Below, one piece after another: positions 48,176-61,600 of a DNA stretch of 64,000 nucleotides. The notes beneath the pieces were generated by a model. That model did not search any database, had not been told where the DNA came from, and worked only from the letters and a program-made list of their open reading frames with translations. Position numbers and translations under genes: made by a program. Location of the stretch: contig CM046301.1 in assembly GCA_025267735.1 (NCBI GenBank), positions 10,495,190 through 10,559,189 of the forward strand, written 5' to 3'. Position 1 is the stretch's first letter. Each line of letters starts with the position of its first letter. The stretch is from Mactra quadrangularis. Its lineage: Eukaryota > Mollusca > Bivalvia > Venerida > Mactridae.

Positions 48176-51100
48176 GTACAGACTTACAATTTACATATCA
48201 TTTGCATTTTTAAATCACTTAATAGTGTCACGGTTACTGAGGAAGGGCGTAAGTCAAGTATCTGTTTCATGTCAATTTGCTAAAATAATGGACGCGGGTT
48301 ATGTCTTGTGAAAGTGAACCCTTCAAAACAAATTATACAATAGATAATGAACCGTTGTGTTATATTTGCACAATGCCTTTATGGTAGAAACTGATAGTCA
48401 TGTGAAAGCCCCATTATCAATATAGCTTGCTCTTATAAAAGTACCCCACTTGTTTAGGAAATGAACTCTTGCTCAAACTTAAATTTAGAAAGCAGAATGG
48501 TTTGAACAGTTTCTTGTGTCTCTAATACATGTTATATTTTTATAACTTCGTGGTTGTAAATCAGTTTTCAAGTCTACTCTTCATATCGTGGCTTTAAAAT
48601 ACAAATACATTAACAATGAGTACTAGCTTTATTTTGGTTAAACCAAACCATTACGTCCACATCCCGAATCTCAGCCGTCTTCAAACTTGTTTTATATAAA
48701 ATGTACTCTCAAATGCTTTGCCTGTCAATATTATAACGTTATATTCCATATACAGTGTCTTCAAATGATTTTGGCCAAAATCCTGTTTTTAAGACAAAAC
48801 GATTCATATTAATCTTGTATGAACAAACAAAGAGTCCACTGTGCAAATTTTAAAATCAACATTACTTAGTTTATCAATATATGACTCAAAGTATGACACT
48901 TGGACGTTAAATTTATTTTTGTATGCAAAAAAAACCCTTTTTTCTTAAAAAAACAACAATGATTGTGGACATTTGTGAGGACACTGTATGTTTCATTTTG
49001 TATATTCATTTGATAATTACAATGTATAAATCTTGATGACAATGCACTAATTTTGCGAGCATGAACTTTTTTTTATTGAATTTTTAAATAAAAAATATAT
49101 ACATTAATATGTATTTTGTTGATTTCTTTCCGCCGCTGAGTTGACTCAAACAAGTCTACGAAGTAATATTGAATACCCTGTGTGGTTGGAATATGTTTTA
49201 CTCATATGAGTTGTCTCTAGTGAATAGTTTTCACAAAAGAATGCAATAAAAAATCGTCACTAAAATGTGGATGCTACAGTAATTTGTAACCCGCATCCTC
49301 GTCCCCGTGGAGGGGGGTCGTGGAAAACAGTGCGAGAAAAAAACATGTTTTAACCTTTCGATTTATCCCCATTGCAGCCTAGTGACTGCAATGGAATTAG
49401 GTACTCAATATATAGCCGTGGTTACAACCAGATTCTACCTGTCTATTGGTACGGGTTTTAGTCTAATATTATATTGTATCCGAAACAGAAAGAGATACGT
49501 AGAGAAACATGAACAGGACTAATGCAAACATTGATGTGTAAATTGGCATTGTCTGGGACGTGCTAACAAGGGAGGTACATTATTTTTTGTATTTATTATG
49601 GATTTTACCATTCTTATATCCCCTAAGTGTACGGGTTTTACCAGGAGCTTGCTAGATAACAAGAAAAATTCATCGCTATTCTCCGAGGTATGTTTGGGTG
49701 CAGATTTGTTTTTGGCTAGTTGCTCCGATGGTCGAACTTTTGTTTGATCCCACGATATTTAGGTTAGTGTCGGAGATGAAGAGGAAAATGCTACACTATA
49801 AGAATGTGTTTTTAAAGTCGCTGTAACGTGACTAAACGTCACATTGACGCAAAACGTCGCTACACTGACGACTGCGGCGTTAGGACGTTAAAGCGGCGCT
49901 ATAGTCGCGTCACAAGAACGTCTCCCTATTTTCTTTGGACTACTGGGAACGAGTAGTGGATAAGAAATTACTTGTAAAACTTGGTTTCGCAATACAGTTA
50001 AAATATCATTTACACATTACAGTGCAATTTGGTTTACTTTGAGTGTCATATAGATAATGTATAAAGTGTTTCAAATCACTAACAAACGGCTATATCCTTT
50101 GTGTACATCATAATTATTTCGCTGGTTAAGAACGCAATTGTTTTTATGTTTCGATGAACAGAAATAGGCGACATTGTTGGTCAACGTCTAATGCCTGATT
50201 CCCATAAAATCGTGGCTTGTTGCGGACCCGTACGTGCAGACAGTCGTAGGCCGTAGGAAGCCTTGCGTTTCAAGGTTACGGTACGCACATGGCGCAAAAC
50301 AACACACACGTACAGAGCCGTAGCTGGAAGATATGCATGTTTAATGCATACTCGGCGACTATTTTGTTCACGATTTGACTCTAAAACTGATACGTGTATC
50401 CTGGGCTCATCTCACGGACCCTGGTAAAAACGAAACAGTCCGTACGGGTACGCAATAGTTCGTACGAATCCTTGCGGAGTTTGATCGCATCGCGCCCGTA
50501 TGGTGCCCTCACGACTATTTGTATGTTTATGGGACTGTAGCTGTACGTGTGTCCATGGCTCACCTCACGGACCCTGGTAAAAACGTAACAGTCCGTACGG
50601 GTACGAAGAGTTCGTACGAGTCCTTGCGGAGCTTGATCGCACGGCGCCCGTACGGTGCCCCACGACTATTTTTATGTTTATTGGACTGTAGGATAAGGCT
50701 GCTGACACCGTTCATTGTAAAGATCGTGAAAGTCCACCCTCATAGCTACTGTACACAGTGAAAATATAGTTGCTTAGTAAATATGTGTAAATATAATTCA
50801 ACTGCCAATGGTAAATACATTAACACTGTGGATTCAAATATTGATTACTGTATTTCTGCACTTACTATTGATAATCAAGTATCTAAGTCAGTGGGTAATG
50901 TAAGCGTCAATGAGAATTTTATCAAATTGTATATAACTCGGGGCAATGGCATAGCTGTTTCGTATAGATTATCCTTGGTATTCATAAGCGATAGATACGG
51001 AGGGTCATTTCACACTTTATTCAAGCAATTTTTAAGCAAGTAGAAAATGGGTGCTTTTAGGTTTTTTATCACTGATGAGTTACACAAAATCAAACTCGAA

Positions 51101-52122
51101 AAAAATTCAAATATCAAATTTAGTATTCACCATTTCTTTACCCCATATCCAATCTTTGTGGTTTCATTTTCATTGCATTTGAAAGAAAAAATAAAGTACA
51201 CGCATTTACACCTTTCTTCATGTTTCGATCTAATGCATGAAAGTACTGGGGTATGCCAAGATGCGTCACTACAGAGTTTTTGGTTCAAAATAAATCACCT
51301 CCCATTCAAACGTATTCCACCCAAGAATATTCATTTGAAACTTATTTTTTACAGCCTACACGTGTGCAATTCCTATAGAGCATAAGTGAAAACGCTCATT
51401 TTACATGAGTGACATGATCTTAAGGTTTCATTGTGAAGCAATATCTAGATCTCAACAAGATCGAGTGAATAAATAACACACAGGCTATACTTCCTTGATA
51501 AAATCATTGAATTACCAAAGTACTTTTACTTTCGAGAGATGAGAAGTGTTCAAGTTTTTGTCAAAAGGCAATAAATCATTTTCTTCCATGCGATTTCCTT
51601 CTCATATCCAGAGGTTATGAAGGTTAGATCGAGAATTTTAATAACTTCAGGGTACGAGAATGTGTGTTGTTTGATGAAAACATATTATACAAAAGTAAGA
51701 TTTTCTATTTTCACAACGATGAAAGTAGTGTATAAATAGTGATATATCTTGCTAAACAGTTCATGCTGAAAGGATGAAAAAAAGCAGACAATTGATAGAT
51801 TTTGAAAAAAGATCGATTTATATTTCACCTATAGAGCTCAGAAAATTGAAAAAGCTCAAGCACTTAGCTCAAGAGGCGAAATAAAAAAAAACGATCTTAC
51901 TTCTTTTAAAAGTTCTCTTAACTATTTAACTGTTCTTTTTTGTTGATATAGTTAACCATCATGTTACCAGGCACAACCCGTTTTACGTTCGTTGTTTTGA
52001 TGAGTGCGTGTTTAAAAAAATTGTTATGATGTGAATTCTGTTCTATTTATGTAATATAAATCATTATTAATATTATTATACCCTTTATATGAATTAACAA
52101 ACTATAACACTTATTTTACCCA
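48176..52122. other. Intergenic, no gene recognised
   Basis: Possible 3' UTR of copy B in the first part. Open frames at 50783-51043 and 51047-51385 on plus show no family resemblance. The duplicated GC-rich block at 50380-50700 is listed separately. Confidence 0.4.
50380..50700. repeat. 153-bp direct duplication, GC-rich
   Basis: CTCACGGACCCTGGTAAAAA recurs at 50411 and 50564, with CAGTCCGTACGGGTACG, TCCTTGCGGAG and CGCCCGTA.GGTGCC following in both. CpG-rich against an AT-rich background. A related TGCGGACCCGTACGTGC stretch lies at 50220. Confidence 0.75.
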
Positions 52123-52130
52123 TGATTTAC

Positions 52131-52530
52131 TAGGGCTGTCACGATATACCGGTACACCGGTATATTGCAATACGCAGCTGCGACAATACGTACCGCGGCA
52201 CGATTTTTACGTACCGGTATTTGACGATTTTTTTTTTATTTCATTGGGATATTCTTTTCTACGTGAAATTAATGTAGCGAAACGTCAGTTTTTTTATTGT
52301 TCATTCCATTTAACTTTAAGTTACAAAAAAATAACCAATTTGGGCGCGTCACAATCTAAATGACCGTTTATACTTAAAGAGGCTAGATTCTATCAGTAGC
52401 TGCATGTATATGCATTGTTTCTGTTAAATACAGCGGAGACACAACGATTCTAAAACCCACAATATATCGTCATATCGCGATACGGTGCCAGCGTATTTCA
52501 GTATGCCTATGGCGTATCATGACAGCCCGT
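52131..52530. mobile_element. hAT-like MITE, TAGGGCTGTCACGATA ends
   Basis: Left TAGGGCTGTCACGATATACC; right CGTATCATGACAGCCC, inverted. Interior poor in coding. No clean target duplication was seen. Confidence 0.6.
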
Positions 52531-53015
52531 ATTATTATTAACTTCAAATACCTCCCCTACATACTTACATGGAATAGATCCGTTACTCAAACAAATAAAA
52601 ATAAATAAACATGGATTTGATGACTTTTTTATTATGGCTTTCACTGATACAACGTACATGTATATGGCCTATTTTAGTATGAAATCATAACATAAAAGTT
52701 TATTTGATGAACTTTTATATGCAAATTTTATTGTACTTGTATTCGAGTTGAAACAATATGGTCACTGGGTCAGACTTTGTCTTACTTTCTCAGCTCGCCT
52801 TAGTTCGACATGTTCACCTCATTGAATATAAATGAGCATTATGTATTAGAAATGTTGATTATGGTTATATAGTAAAAATAATTCACTCATATAAATGATG
52901 GCGTATTTCACAATCAATAAACATAATCATACCTGTCAAGTATTTAATGCAACCACATGTGTGCATTGTTTTTCCCGCCTAAATTTCATCTGAATCATAG
53001 TATGTATTGCGTTTA

Positions 53016-53222
53016 CCCTTTCAATGCTGAATTGCCACAATGGACTAGTCATTTTCCAATTTTCAGACCTAGCCATTGCCTTTTTTAGGGATTTCATGAT
53101 AAAAAATGGACAAAGAGCAGCCAACAGCAAAGAGCCTGGTCAGTCGGCACGTGTTGTGTCAGCTGACCTCGCTCTTTGCTGATGGCAAAGGCTATTCATA
53201 TTGAGCTTCGGCATTGTAAGGG
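53016..53222. mobile_element. piggyBac-like MITE
   Basis: Ends CCCTTTCAATGCTGAA and TTCGGCATTGTAAGGG, flanked by TTTA (left, changed) and TTAA (right), the piggyBac target site. The interior also has inverted CAGCAAAGAGC / GCTCTTTGCTG arms. Confidence 0.65.
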
Positions 53223-54009
53223 TTAAATGATGTTAGTTAGGTAAGATGATGTATCTTTGACCATGTGCAAGCTGCCAACAGCATAGTTCCGAGTCGAAAT
53301 TATATCATAATATAGTGTTTTTTTGAATTGGAATTGAGTCGGCCGCCGATGCCTTTGATGTTATGATGGTTCTTTTTTTAATTTAAAGCAAAAAAGTAAT
53401 TTATAAGAGATTTTTTTAAAATTTGCCTTCCAATATGGCCGTTAGGGTTATGATAATATTTGATTTCGTCATGGTGAGGGAAGCGTGTATTGTAAGCATT
53501 CCAACTTGAATTTAACTAGAATTTCCGAAAATGCACTTCGAACAAGCAAATGTTGTTTTATAGATTCTACACGTACATCTGGATTTAGTTTCAACGCTGC
53601 AGCCTTACAAACGTTGAGATCGGGACACGAACACCATACAAGCATCGTACAAGCATTTGCTCATTAAGAGTATTAATTCTATGTGTGACATTTAGGGCTT
53701 TTTTGGTTGTATATAATATTGCTTGCTTGAAGACTTTGTTAACAGTTCATTTAGCCCATCTCACCCACATTTCGCTTTCGCCCCCGAGTGAGATGGGTTT
53801 GGTCATGAACTTACTTATTTTGCGTTTGAACTATTCCTGTAATAGCTTGTAATGGATAGATAATTCTTTGCCTTCTAGCTATTACAGGATCTGCTTTGAT
53901 TATATTTTTTGTATTTATATGATATTTTTGCCTTATCGTTTATATGTATATATGATTATATATTATGCTCTTCAGTAATTGGAGGAAATAAAAGTATACT
54001 ACGGGTGCA

Positions 54010-54170
54010 AATATTGGCGTTTTTTCGATGTTTTTATATTGGCGCGGTCAATATTTGGCGGTTGAAGGCTAACCGCCAATATTAACCCATGCTAGTTGTC
54101 TGAACCGCCAAAATTAACCCATGCTCGTCGTCTTAGCCGCCAAAATTAAAAACGCGAAAATTATTTGTTT
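54010..54170. repeat. Cluster of ACCGCCAAAATTAA motifs
   Basis: GGCGGTTGAAGGCTAACCGCC (inverted pair) then two spaced copies of CGCCAAxATTAACCCATGCT and a further CCGCCAAAATTAA. Short dispersed repeat of unknown class. Confidence 0.45.
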
Positions 54171-54949
54171 TGAAAGGGAAGTAACTCCGAGCATCAATTT
54201 CTCGTGATATGAAATTATTGATACTGATTGATGCTTTAAAATCAAGAATGTATAAAATATAATTAAAGAGTATCTCATAAATGAATATTAATAACTAAAC
54301 GTTGTTATTGTTTCTTACGAACGTTATTTTCTATTAATTGTTTTAATAAGAATCAATTCGGATAAAACGGGCGTTAACCTTGTACCTTGTGGTAATTGGA
54401 CAATGGCGGAAACCGTTTATTATAATATATGTTTATTGAATAATTGATCTCATTTGATTGGTTTTATATAGCATTTAAAACATCTGTAGTTGACTAGCCC
54501 ATGAGATGAATTAACACACATATCGGATTTAAATACAGTAAAAACTGTGACCAGAATCGTAGTTTTGTAAGGTTGGAAAATTAACATGATCCATCTACGG
54601 CATGCTGTGGCTTGCTACGGATGTAATGTTCCGCATTCTTAAGGTTGATTTAATTTCGGAATGGAAACAGTGATATTCTTCTGAATGTAACCAAGCGGGC
54701 AAAAATCGCACGATTAAATTATAACTGAATAATTGTTCAACCCCAGTTTTTTACCTAATAAGGCAAAGGTTGTGGTCAAGTGAATAATTATAAACATCGA
54801 AAATGACCACTTGACCAATTTAATCGACTTTTGACCAGGTTTGAAAAACAACATTCCCGCCCTACATACTTATATAATTATTTCAAACTTTTCGTGAAAA
54901 TTGGTTAATGGCTCCTTAAAGACGATGAAATATACATTTTATGTCATAA

Positions 54950-55192
54950 ATGTCAATATTCAATTGGTCAGACATCCTTCAGAGATTGGTTGATAGGTTT
55001 AAATTATGGGACAGTGTTTACTTTGGTTCAAATATAGACTTTGACCAGTTACTGTATCTGAATAAAGATACGAGGAACAGGGCAGTGGAAATCATTTCTA
55101 GACTTAAGGGGGGACGGGGCTCAATTTCTTTTAAAGGACAGAAAGCGAAGGACTTCAGAGGTTTTGTTAAGTTTAAATATCATTTTTTATAA
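54950..55192 (+). other. Unassigned open frame, 80 codons
   Basis: Translates to a non-repetitive sequence (MSIFNWSDILQRLVDRFKLW at the start, later SRLKGGRGSISFKGQKAKDF). It looks more protein-like than its neighbours, but I recognise no family, promoter or splice signals. Possibly a transposon remnant or chance. Confidence 0.2.
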
Positions 55193-55308
55193 TCATTGCA
55201 GGACACTTCAGCCTTCCCTAAAAGTCCACCCTGTTACAACATGACAGAAAAATAAACTTACATGTTTTATCGATGTCATCAATCGAAGATGCCAAAACAC
55301 TCAACTCA

Positions 55309-55590
55309 GACCCCGGGTCGGTAGCGTAGTTAGTAGCACCCCGGGATTTAAATCTAGTGTCTCGAGAGGGCACGGGTTCGAATCCCACCCGATGAGGTAA
55401 TACCCTTCCATAAAATTTTGTCAATTATGTTAATTTTCCTCCATCATTAAGGTATATGGAGAAGATTTCAGCCTTGTGGAAGGGTTATAGTTATAATTAT
55501 TTACTAGTTATAGACAATGGTCTAGGAAAGCTAGGTTATTACTGCTTGGCGCTGTAAAAATTACCTAAATTGCGTTGACACGGCATTCCA
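55309..55590 (+). mobile_element. SINE family 1, long copy
   Basis: Head CCCGGGTCGGTAGCGTAGTT and GCACGGGTTCGAATCCCACC (perfect B box), tail TTAATTTTCCTCCATCATTA, end TTGCGTTGACACGGCATTCC. Confidence 0.85.
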
Positions 55591-56450
55591 GGACTAAATG
55601 TATACTAGGAAGACCATATTTCGTCACCTTAAGGAAATGAATGAGTACAATGTTAAATTTGTAATTTTAAACTGACTTTTTATTTGTAAAATATGTAAAT
55701 GAATCATAAAGCTCTTAATCCATCAACTTTTCAACGGTTTATTCTGTCAAATAACGTTAGTAAACACAATGTTATGGGGCTGGCTATAAATGCAGACGAC
55801 TGTTGTTGCAGGAGCTAAAGTCAACAAAGCAAATAAAAAAAGTTTTTTCTTCATTTATGTAAATCAAATCTTCGTTTTTTTTTATTTATACATGTACTCA
55901 ATATTTTGATCTTTTACCTCCTAACTGTGTTGTTTCTTAAACAATTTTATGACAAAATCATCGTAATTCCGCCATTTTGAATATTGACATGTTTACTAGT
56001 AGTGTGAAATCAAAATCAGTGCAGGTTTGGCTCCGCCAACAATGTAGCTCCGCCCTACGTTTAGATTTCGAGCTAAAAACGAGAATCTAAGCTTATTTTA
56101 GTGAATTATTACCTAAAATTTATTATTGGTATATGCTTTATGTATTTAAGGTGGGGTGACGAAATTGGGACATAGACGAGATTAGGACCTCGGAGGATAC
56201 TTGTTATCACACATCAAATATATTATGGAAGGGAGACCACTTGTTGTGAATTTGTTATAATACTTGTAGGAATTAACGATACAATTTTACTTTTAATATA
56301 TTATAGAGATAATCCATAATGAATACCCTGGGCATTGTTCATTTTATATTTTCCTTACGAATTATTTGACATTTAAAAATATTTCAATATTAAAACCCCT
56401 ATTTACATTTTATATGATCTTATTGAATATCACTTAATAAGGGATAGTTG

Positions 56451-56941
56451 TAGGGGTGTAACATACAAATACAAAATACAAATGTAACAATACGGTAAAA
56501 CCCGTATTGCAATATATTGCAATACGTATCGGTTTTTTGAGTAGACATGCAAAACATGAATTTATGCATGTGCATTGCATTCGTAACACGCATATGTGTA
56601 TTTTCAAATAATTTCTTAAGCAAAAATTTGAATGACTTGAGTTAAATTGACTACATGTATATGTTTGAAATACAAAAATGTACGCATGTTTTGAAACGGA
56701 CTTGCAAAGGAATTATTCTCTCAATTAACGAAGTGTTAAACATTTAAAGCACAATGAGATTTTTTCAAATTTTCAACACATTTTAACATTTTTTTTAAAC
56801 ATTTCGATGTCAGATTAGACAAAAACAATCAGTACGGCACATAACTACAAAAACCGGTTCAGGAAAAAAAGAACCGGTTAAAACCGTCAGAATTCGTAAT
56901 TGCAATAATAACCGGTATATCGGTTAACCGTTACACCCCTA
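56451..56941. mobile_element. hAT-like MITE, 491 bp, TAGGGGTGTAAC ends
   Basis: TAGGGGTGTAACATACAAAT at the left; AACCGTTACACCCCTA at the right. Flanks GATAGTTG (56443-56450) and GATAGATG (56942-56949) match at 7 of 8 bases. Shares subterminal ACCGGTTAAAACCG and TATTGCAATACG motifs with 7679-9597, from which it lacks the LINE insertion. Confidence 0.82.
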
Positions 56942-57143
56942 GATAGATGTTAGTAATTTCCCCATGCTTACTCATTAATTAGTGTGGTCCAATTAGTTTT
57001 GTCACTCTGATTTTATAATTGGCATTTCTTTTCAATGGCAAGTGGTCACTTTCGAGTTTGAATACTTCTTTTCACTCCTTATTTTCACAAAAACTCAAGC
57101 AGAGTATTTATTGGATGTGGAACCCTTATATACATTTATATAT

Positions 57144-57285
57144 AGGGATCCATTCCCGTGACAATGTAGATTACATTTATATGTATTTAAAAATCAAAAC
57201 TATGTACTATGTACACGTTTCTTGAATAAAATTCTGTTCTGTTCTGTTCTGTTCTGTTCTGTTCTGTTCTGTTCTGTTCTGTTCT
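57144..57285 (+). mobile_element. LINE 3' terminus with (TTCTG)n tail
   Basis: GGGATCCATTCCCGTGACAA, TACTATGTACACGTTTCTTG, AATAAAATTC, then about ten TTCTG pentamers (57232-57285). Same 3' end as the nested LINE at 7925-8040, but severely 5' truncated. Confidence 0.75.
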
Positions 57286-58649
57286 ACAGTCATCAAACAA
57301 GTTTTTATATTAAAAAACAAGAAAGATAATTGATGATATTCTTTATCACGCCAACATAAAGTTTCAAAGAAAAAAAATCGATATTTTCAACTTAAAGGAC
57401 CTACTTACCAACTCGATAACTTCATATTTTTCCGAGGAAGGAGAGCGTATAAGTATCACTCATGCTATATAATTCAATATGAATTCATTACTAATAATAT
57501 AACACTTAAATATTGTTGCACCATTTATGAATCAAAGGGCTGAAGGCACTAAATTTGTTCGGGTTTGAAAAGTGGAATTATATTTCCGGCTCCAACAAAA
57601 CATTCGATCACAAAGAACAGTTCAGTGATAATAGTTTGATAGGTAGACCAGCACTGTTCCGGTTCAAAACACTTTATACAATCGATCTATAAATACAACA
57701 GGTAAACCGGTCAGACGAACACACTACTGATTTTTTTCACACAATCACCACAAGTCAAAGGGGTCATTCTTAAAACAATTCAATAACTGCCGCTTAAAAG
57801 TTATCATTCATGCACATTCATTCTACTGCATCTGAATTAAAAATAAATGAAGTCCCCTATTCAGACATCATTCAAAGTCATTTACTACGATCTTTAAACT
57901 TTTCCTATAGAACCATTCTATTACATAAGATGGTGTAACATCTCTACAGACAGTTGGCACAAACGACGGGTCGTGACTGAATCGTTAATACCATTCTTTT
58001 ACATAAGATGACGTAATCATCCCTACTGAAACGCACAACATAGCAGCAAATAAGTGTATTAATGCGCCCGTCATAGCAGACGATCTTTTTGAATTGCTCT
58101 ATACATATATACTGAGGGACTACTTCTGGATTTGGTAAATTTTCAAAGTGGGAAAAGGTCTGAAATACGGTAAATATATTTGTTCAGCACTGAAGTCCCA
58201 AACAAATAAAAAAAACAACATTTTGAATGGTTGCATTTTTTAATTTAAGAATTAAAACTCTAGAATAGCTGAGAAAATTCAGTAAACTTATATTTATTGA
58301 ATGACACAATTCATTTAATGACAATAAGTTTGTTACAATGAATTTGTTTGATTACAAACCGGAACAAAGCAATTAATGAGGATAGACTATTCAGCTTGAC
58401 TAACGGAAATTGAAATATCCTTTATATCTACAATGATAGTGTATAAATGTTGTTTAACAGTTAGTATTTGCAAGGGAAGTTGTTTAAATTGTGCGTTCGA
58501 AGTGGAATACATTTAAAACTATGGTTAAATTAATTAGTTTCATTTTAGGATATGGCTTACAGCCTTTAATTGCTTCCGTATGTAGTGTACTAAACCATTA
58601 AATACCGAGCAGCGGGTTTTAAGCATGTTTAACAGATTTATAAGTAAAA
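57286..58649. other. Upstream region of the TPC-like gene
   Basis: A MITE fragment (AACAAGAAAGATAATTGATG, GGACCTACTTACCAACTCG) lies at 57310-57440. No clear TATA box near the TPC start; TTATAAG at 58637 is too close to the ATG to serve. Nothing else recognised. Confidence 0.35.
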
Positions 58650-61600
58650 ATGGAGCTTAATGAAATACAAAATGAATACACAGTTAATGGTGCATCCACA
58701 GATAAACCTTACGGGTCTACTAATTCTGTCAAACGTTTAGAAATAGAAAATCAGCCAGATGTGAACAACTCAGACAAAGTTGTAAACTTGGGAAATGGAC
58801 CTGATAATCGTGTAGTTAGTACTCCTTTGAATGATTTGAATTCTTCCAGCAAGAATTGTGATGCTAAAGTAGATATTGAATCTATCGTAGATGATTGCGC
58901 AGTAGAACCAAATGAAGTCAAAGCAGGTAATCATGAAAGCGAAGTAGATAATGATCCATCAGATGATTTAAACGTGTTAGTAGAAGACGAAGCGGATAAA
59001 AGTGATGATAACACAGTTACACTAAGAAGAAGTAACAAGAAAATAACATTCTCCAATGACATTGATGAAGATTATAGATATTGGGAATGTGTTACACCAA
59101 AGTCTGGGTTCTCTAAGAGAATGGTGGAGATTGGTAAAGAATCACAAATAAGTGACGATGTAAGTAAGATTTTGACTTTTTGTTTGAAATTTAAATAATT
59201 GTTTATTGATAAAATATGTGAGGCACTGTGCCATAATGAAAACTTGTAATGTAAAAAAACCCAGTTTCGCTCACTGAATTAGATTTTTGTTTTGATATTT
59301 AAAATTATCTGCCTGTATCGGTAATTGTGTATCGGTAAACAGGCCATATTACTCTATCTTTACTGTGGACTACTTGTTTGACATTGGACGTATTTTAGGG
59401 CTTTTGTGAGATATATAGGACCATTTCATTAATTGTTGATCAATTATTTAATGAAAATGTATTTTCATTCAGAATAATCCTTTCTAGAGCAGATAGTGAA
59501 AAAGATTTGACGATCGGGTTGTTTTTGTGAGCTTGATGACCGAGTTGAAAACTATGACCGTTGAACAGGCGTTAGAGACCTTTTCTCTCTATATATTATA
59601 ACAAGGAAAATTTGAGTCTGTCACCTTTGATTTACTCAAAGACGTAGATCTATTAAGTTATGTACGTTGTTTGAGTATTAGCAACAGTATCATGAAATGG
59701 CATTATAACTTTTATTATTGTCTATTCTTCTAGGATCTCAGACTTGCTGCTACATTAGTTCATGATGCCATGGAAGGTCGGACGGTAGATATAAAGACAG
59801 AACCAAAATATGTGAGGTATGTGTATACATGTATTTGCATGGGTAAAATTGTAAACCTTATATCGTCGCTTTTCTTCAAATATCAGGGAAAAAATGTATA
59901 TTTTTTAAAATAGTGAACACAGTAATGACATTTTGTCATTGTTTTCATATTTAAAACTTTGTTTAAATCAGTCTTGTTAGCGATTGTATCAATCGCGTTA
60001 ACAGGAAGCTAAAAGCTGTTTCCTACGAGAAAATCTCCCTAATAACAATTTCCATTTCCGAGTAAACCAGATTTTCACCCAAGGAACGTTCGAAAATCTC
60101 GTACAAATTGCAAGATCGATAAAGAGAAAACCATGTTAATTTGTTTATATCAAATTTAAATGTTTAATTACTCATTTGTAACATCTCCCAAGGTGTTTAA
60201 CATGATTATACTCAGACCCGAACTAAATTTTAACAACATTTTAATACATAATCTGTCCAACACAGTAAGCCATTCCTTGCCAATGGTTCAACATATAAAG
60301 TTTTGTCTTCTTATATAAGAACGCGTGATAAGAACAAAATATAGTGTTATTTAAAATAATTGCAGAACGAAATTCGTCATCAGGCCAAAAATGCTTTAGT
60401 TTAAATAAAAGTAACTAAACTTTGCATTTAGTATGCTGTGATCCTGGTGTCCTCTTTGTGCCTTAATGAGCAATGGCATAGACAATGTTATGGCAGAGAT
60501 AGGTAATTCTTGTACTAGACCACAGAAACATTGAAGCCAATGCCAATATCTAACATATTGGACAGCTCTCGTGGTATATCCCTTGCATATTACCTGAGCA
60601 AAATGTAAGAATTAATGAATTAATGATGAATACATAGATTTCTACCATTATCCTAAACAATAAGGAATGGTACAATGCGTATATTTTATCATATTATGTA
60701 ATACTCTTCTATAATAAAATATACTTTATCATTTTTTTACTGGTTTTAACGCCGTGTCAACACAATTTAGGTCATTTTACGGCGTCCAGCCCACCTAACC
60801 TAGGTTTTCTGGACCCTTGTCTATAATCAGTACTCACCTACCCTTCCACAAGGCCGTAAACTTCTCCATATTATCTAATCAATGGAGGAAAATTTACATT
60901 ATTGTCAAATTTTTACTAAGAAATAAACAATACCATACAATAGGGTGCAATACAACGCCTCAACGAAACACAACATATTACAGCACAACACAACATGGAC
61001 AGTTAAGTAAACTGATCCTGCCTGTTGCAAGTAATTTTACAATATAATAATCAAATTTTATTTAATATAGAATGTTTTGAATTTTGATAAACTAATTAAT
61101 GTTAATATAAGAAATTGCTTAAGAGACTCTTATTTTCTTTTTACATGGACGTTGTGAGTCTGTTTACCCCAAACAAACATATTTTGGATGTTTGGAGAGC
61201 CCAGTAAATATTATTTTTGTATTGGCTATAAATAGTATATTTGATGCCAAATAAAGAATACGTCATATCATGTCATGTCATGTCGTGTCATGTCATGTCA
61301 TGTTTGGAGAGCCCAGTAAATATGTATATTTAGTGTATTTGGTTTGTAACCTAGCCGGTCCCTTTGGTTTTCTACAGATACTGCAATGAAAAATATCTAT
61401 GATATGTTTCCTAACTCATTTGAAATAGTATAAATGATATTTGCCCTGACCCACTAGAATAACATTCAATTAGTTTGATCATTTATTTCATTTGGTGATT
61501 GCAGTCTTAAATTATGGTGTGTGGGGGGGAGGGGGAATCCTGGGATGCGGGACCCAGTATCCGGGATACGGGATCGTATTAAATATATAGGGAAAACTAT

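Noticed and set aside
50783..51385. Two neighbouring ORFs of 86 and 112 codons
   Set aside because: No recognisable domain, AT-driven composition and no splice or promoter context; possible chance frames.
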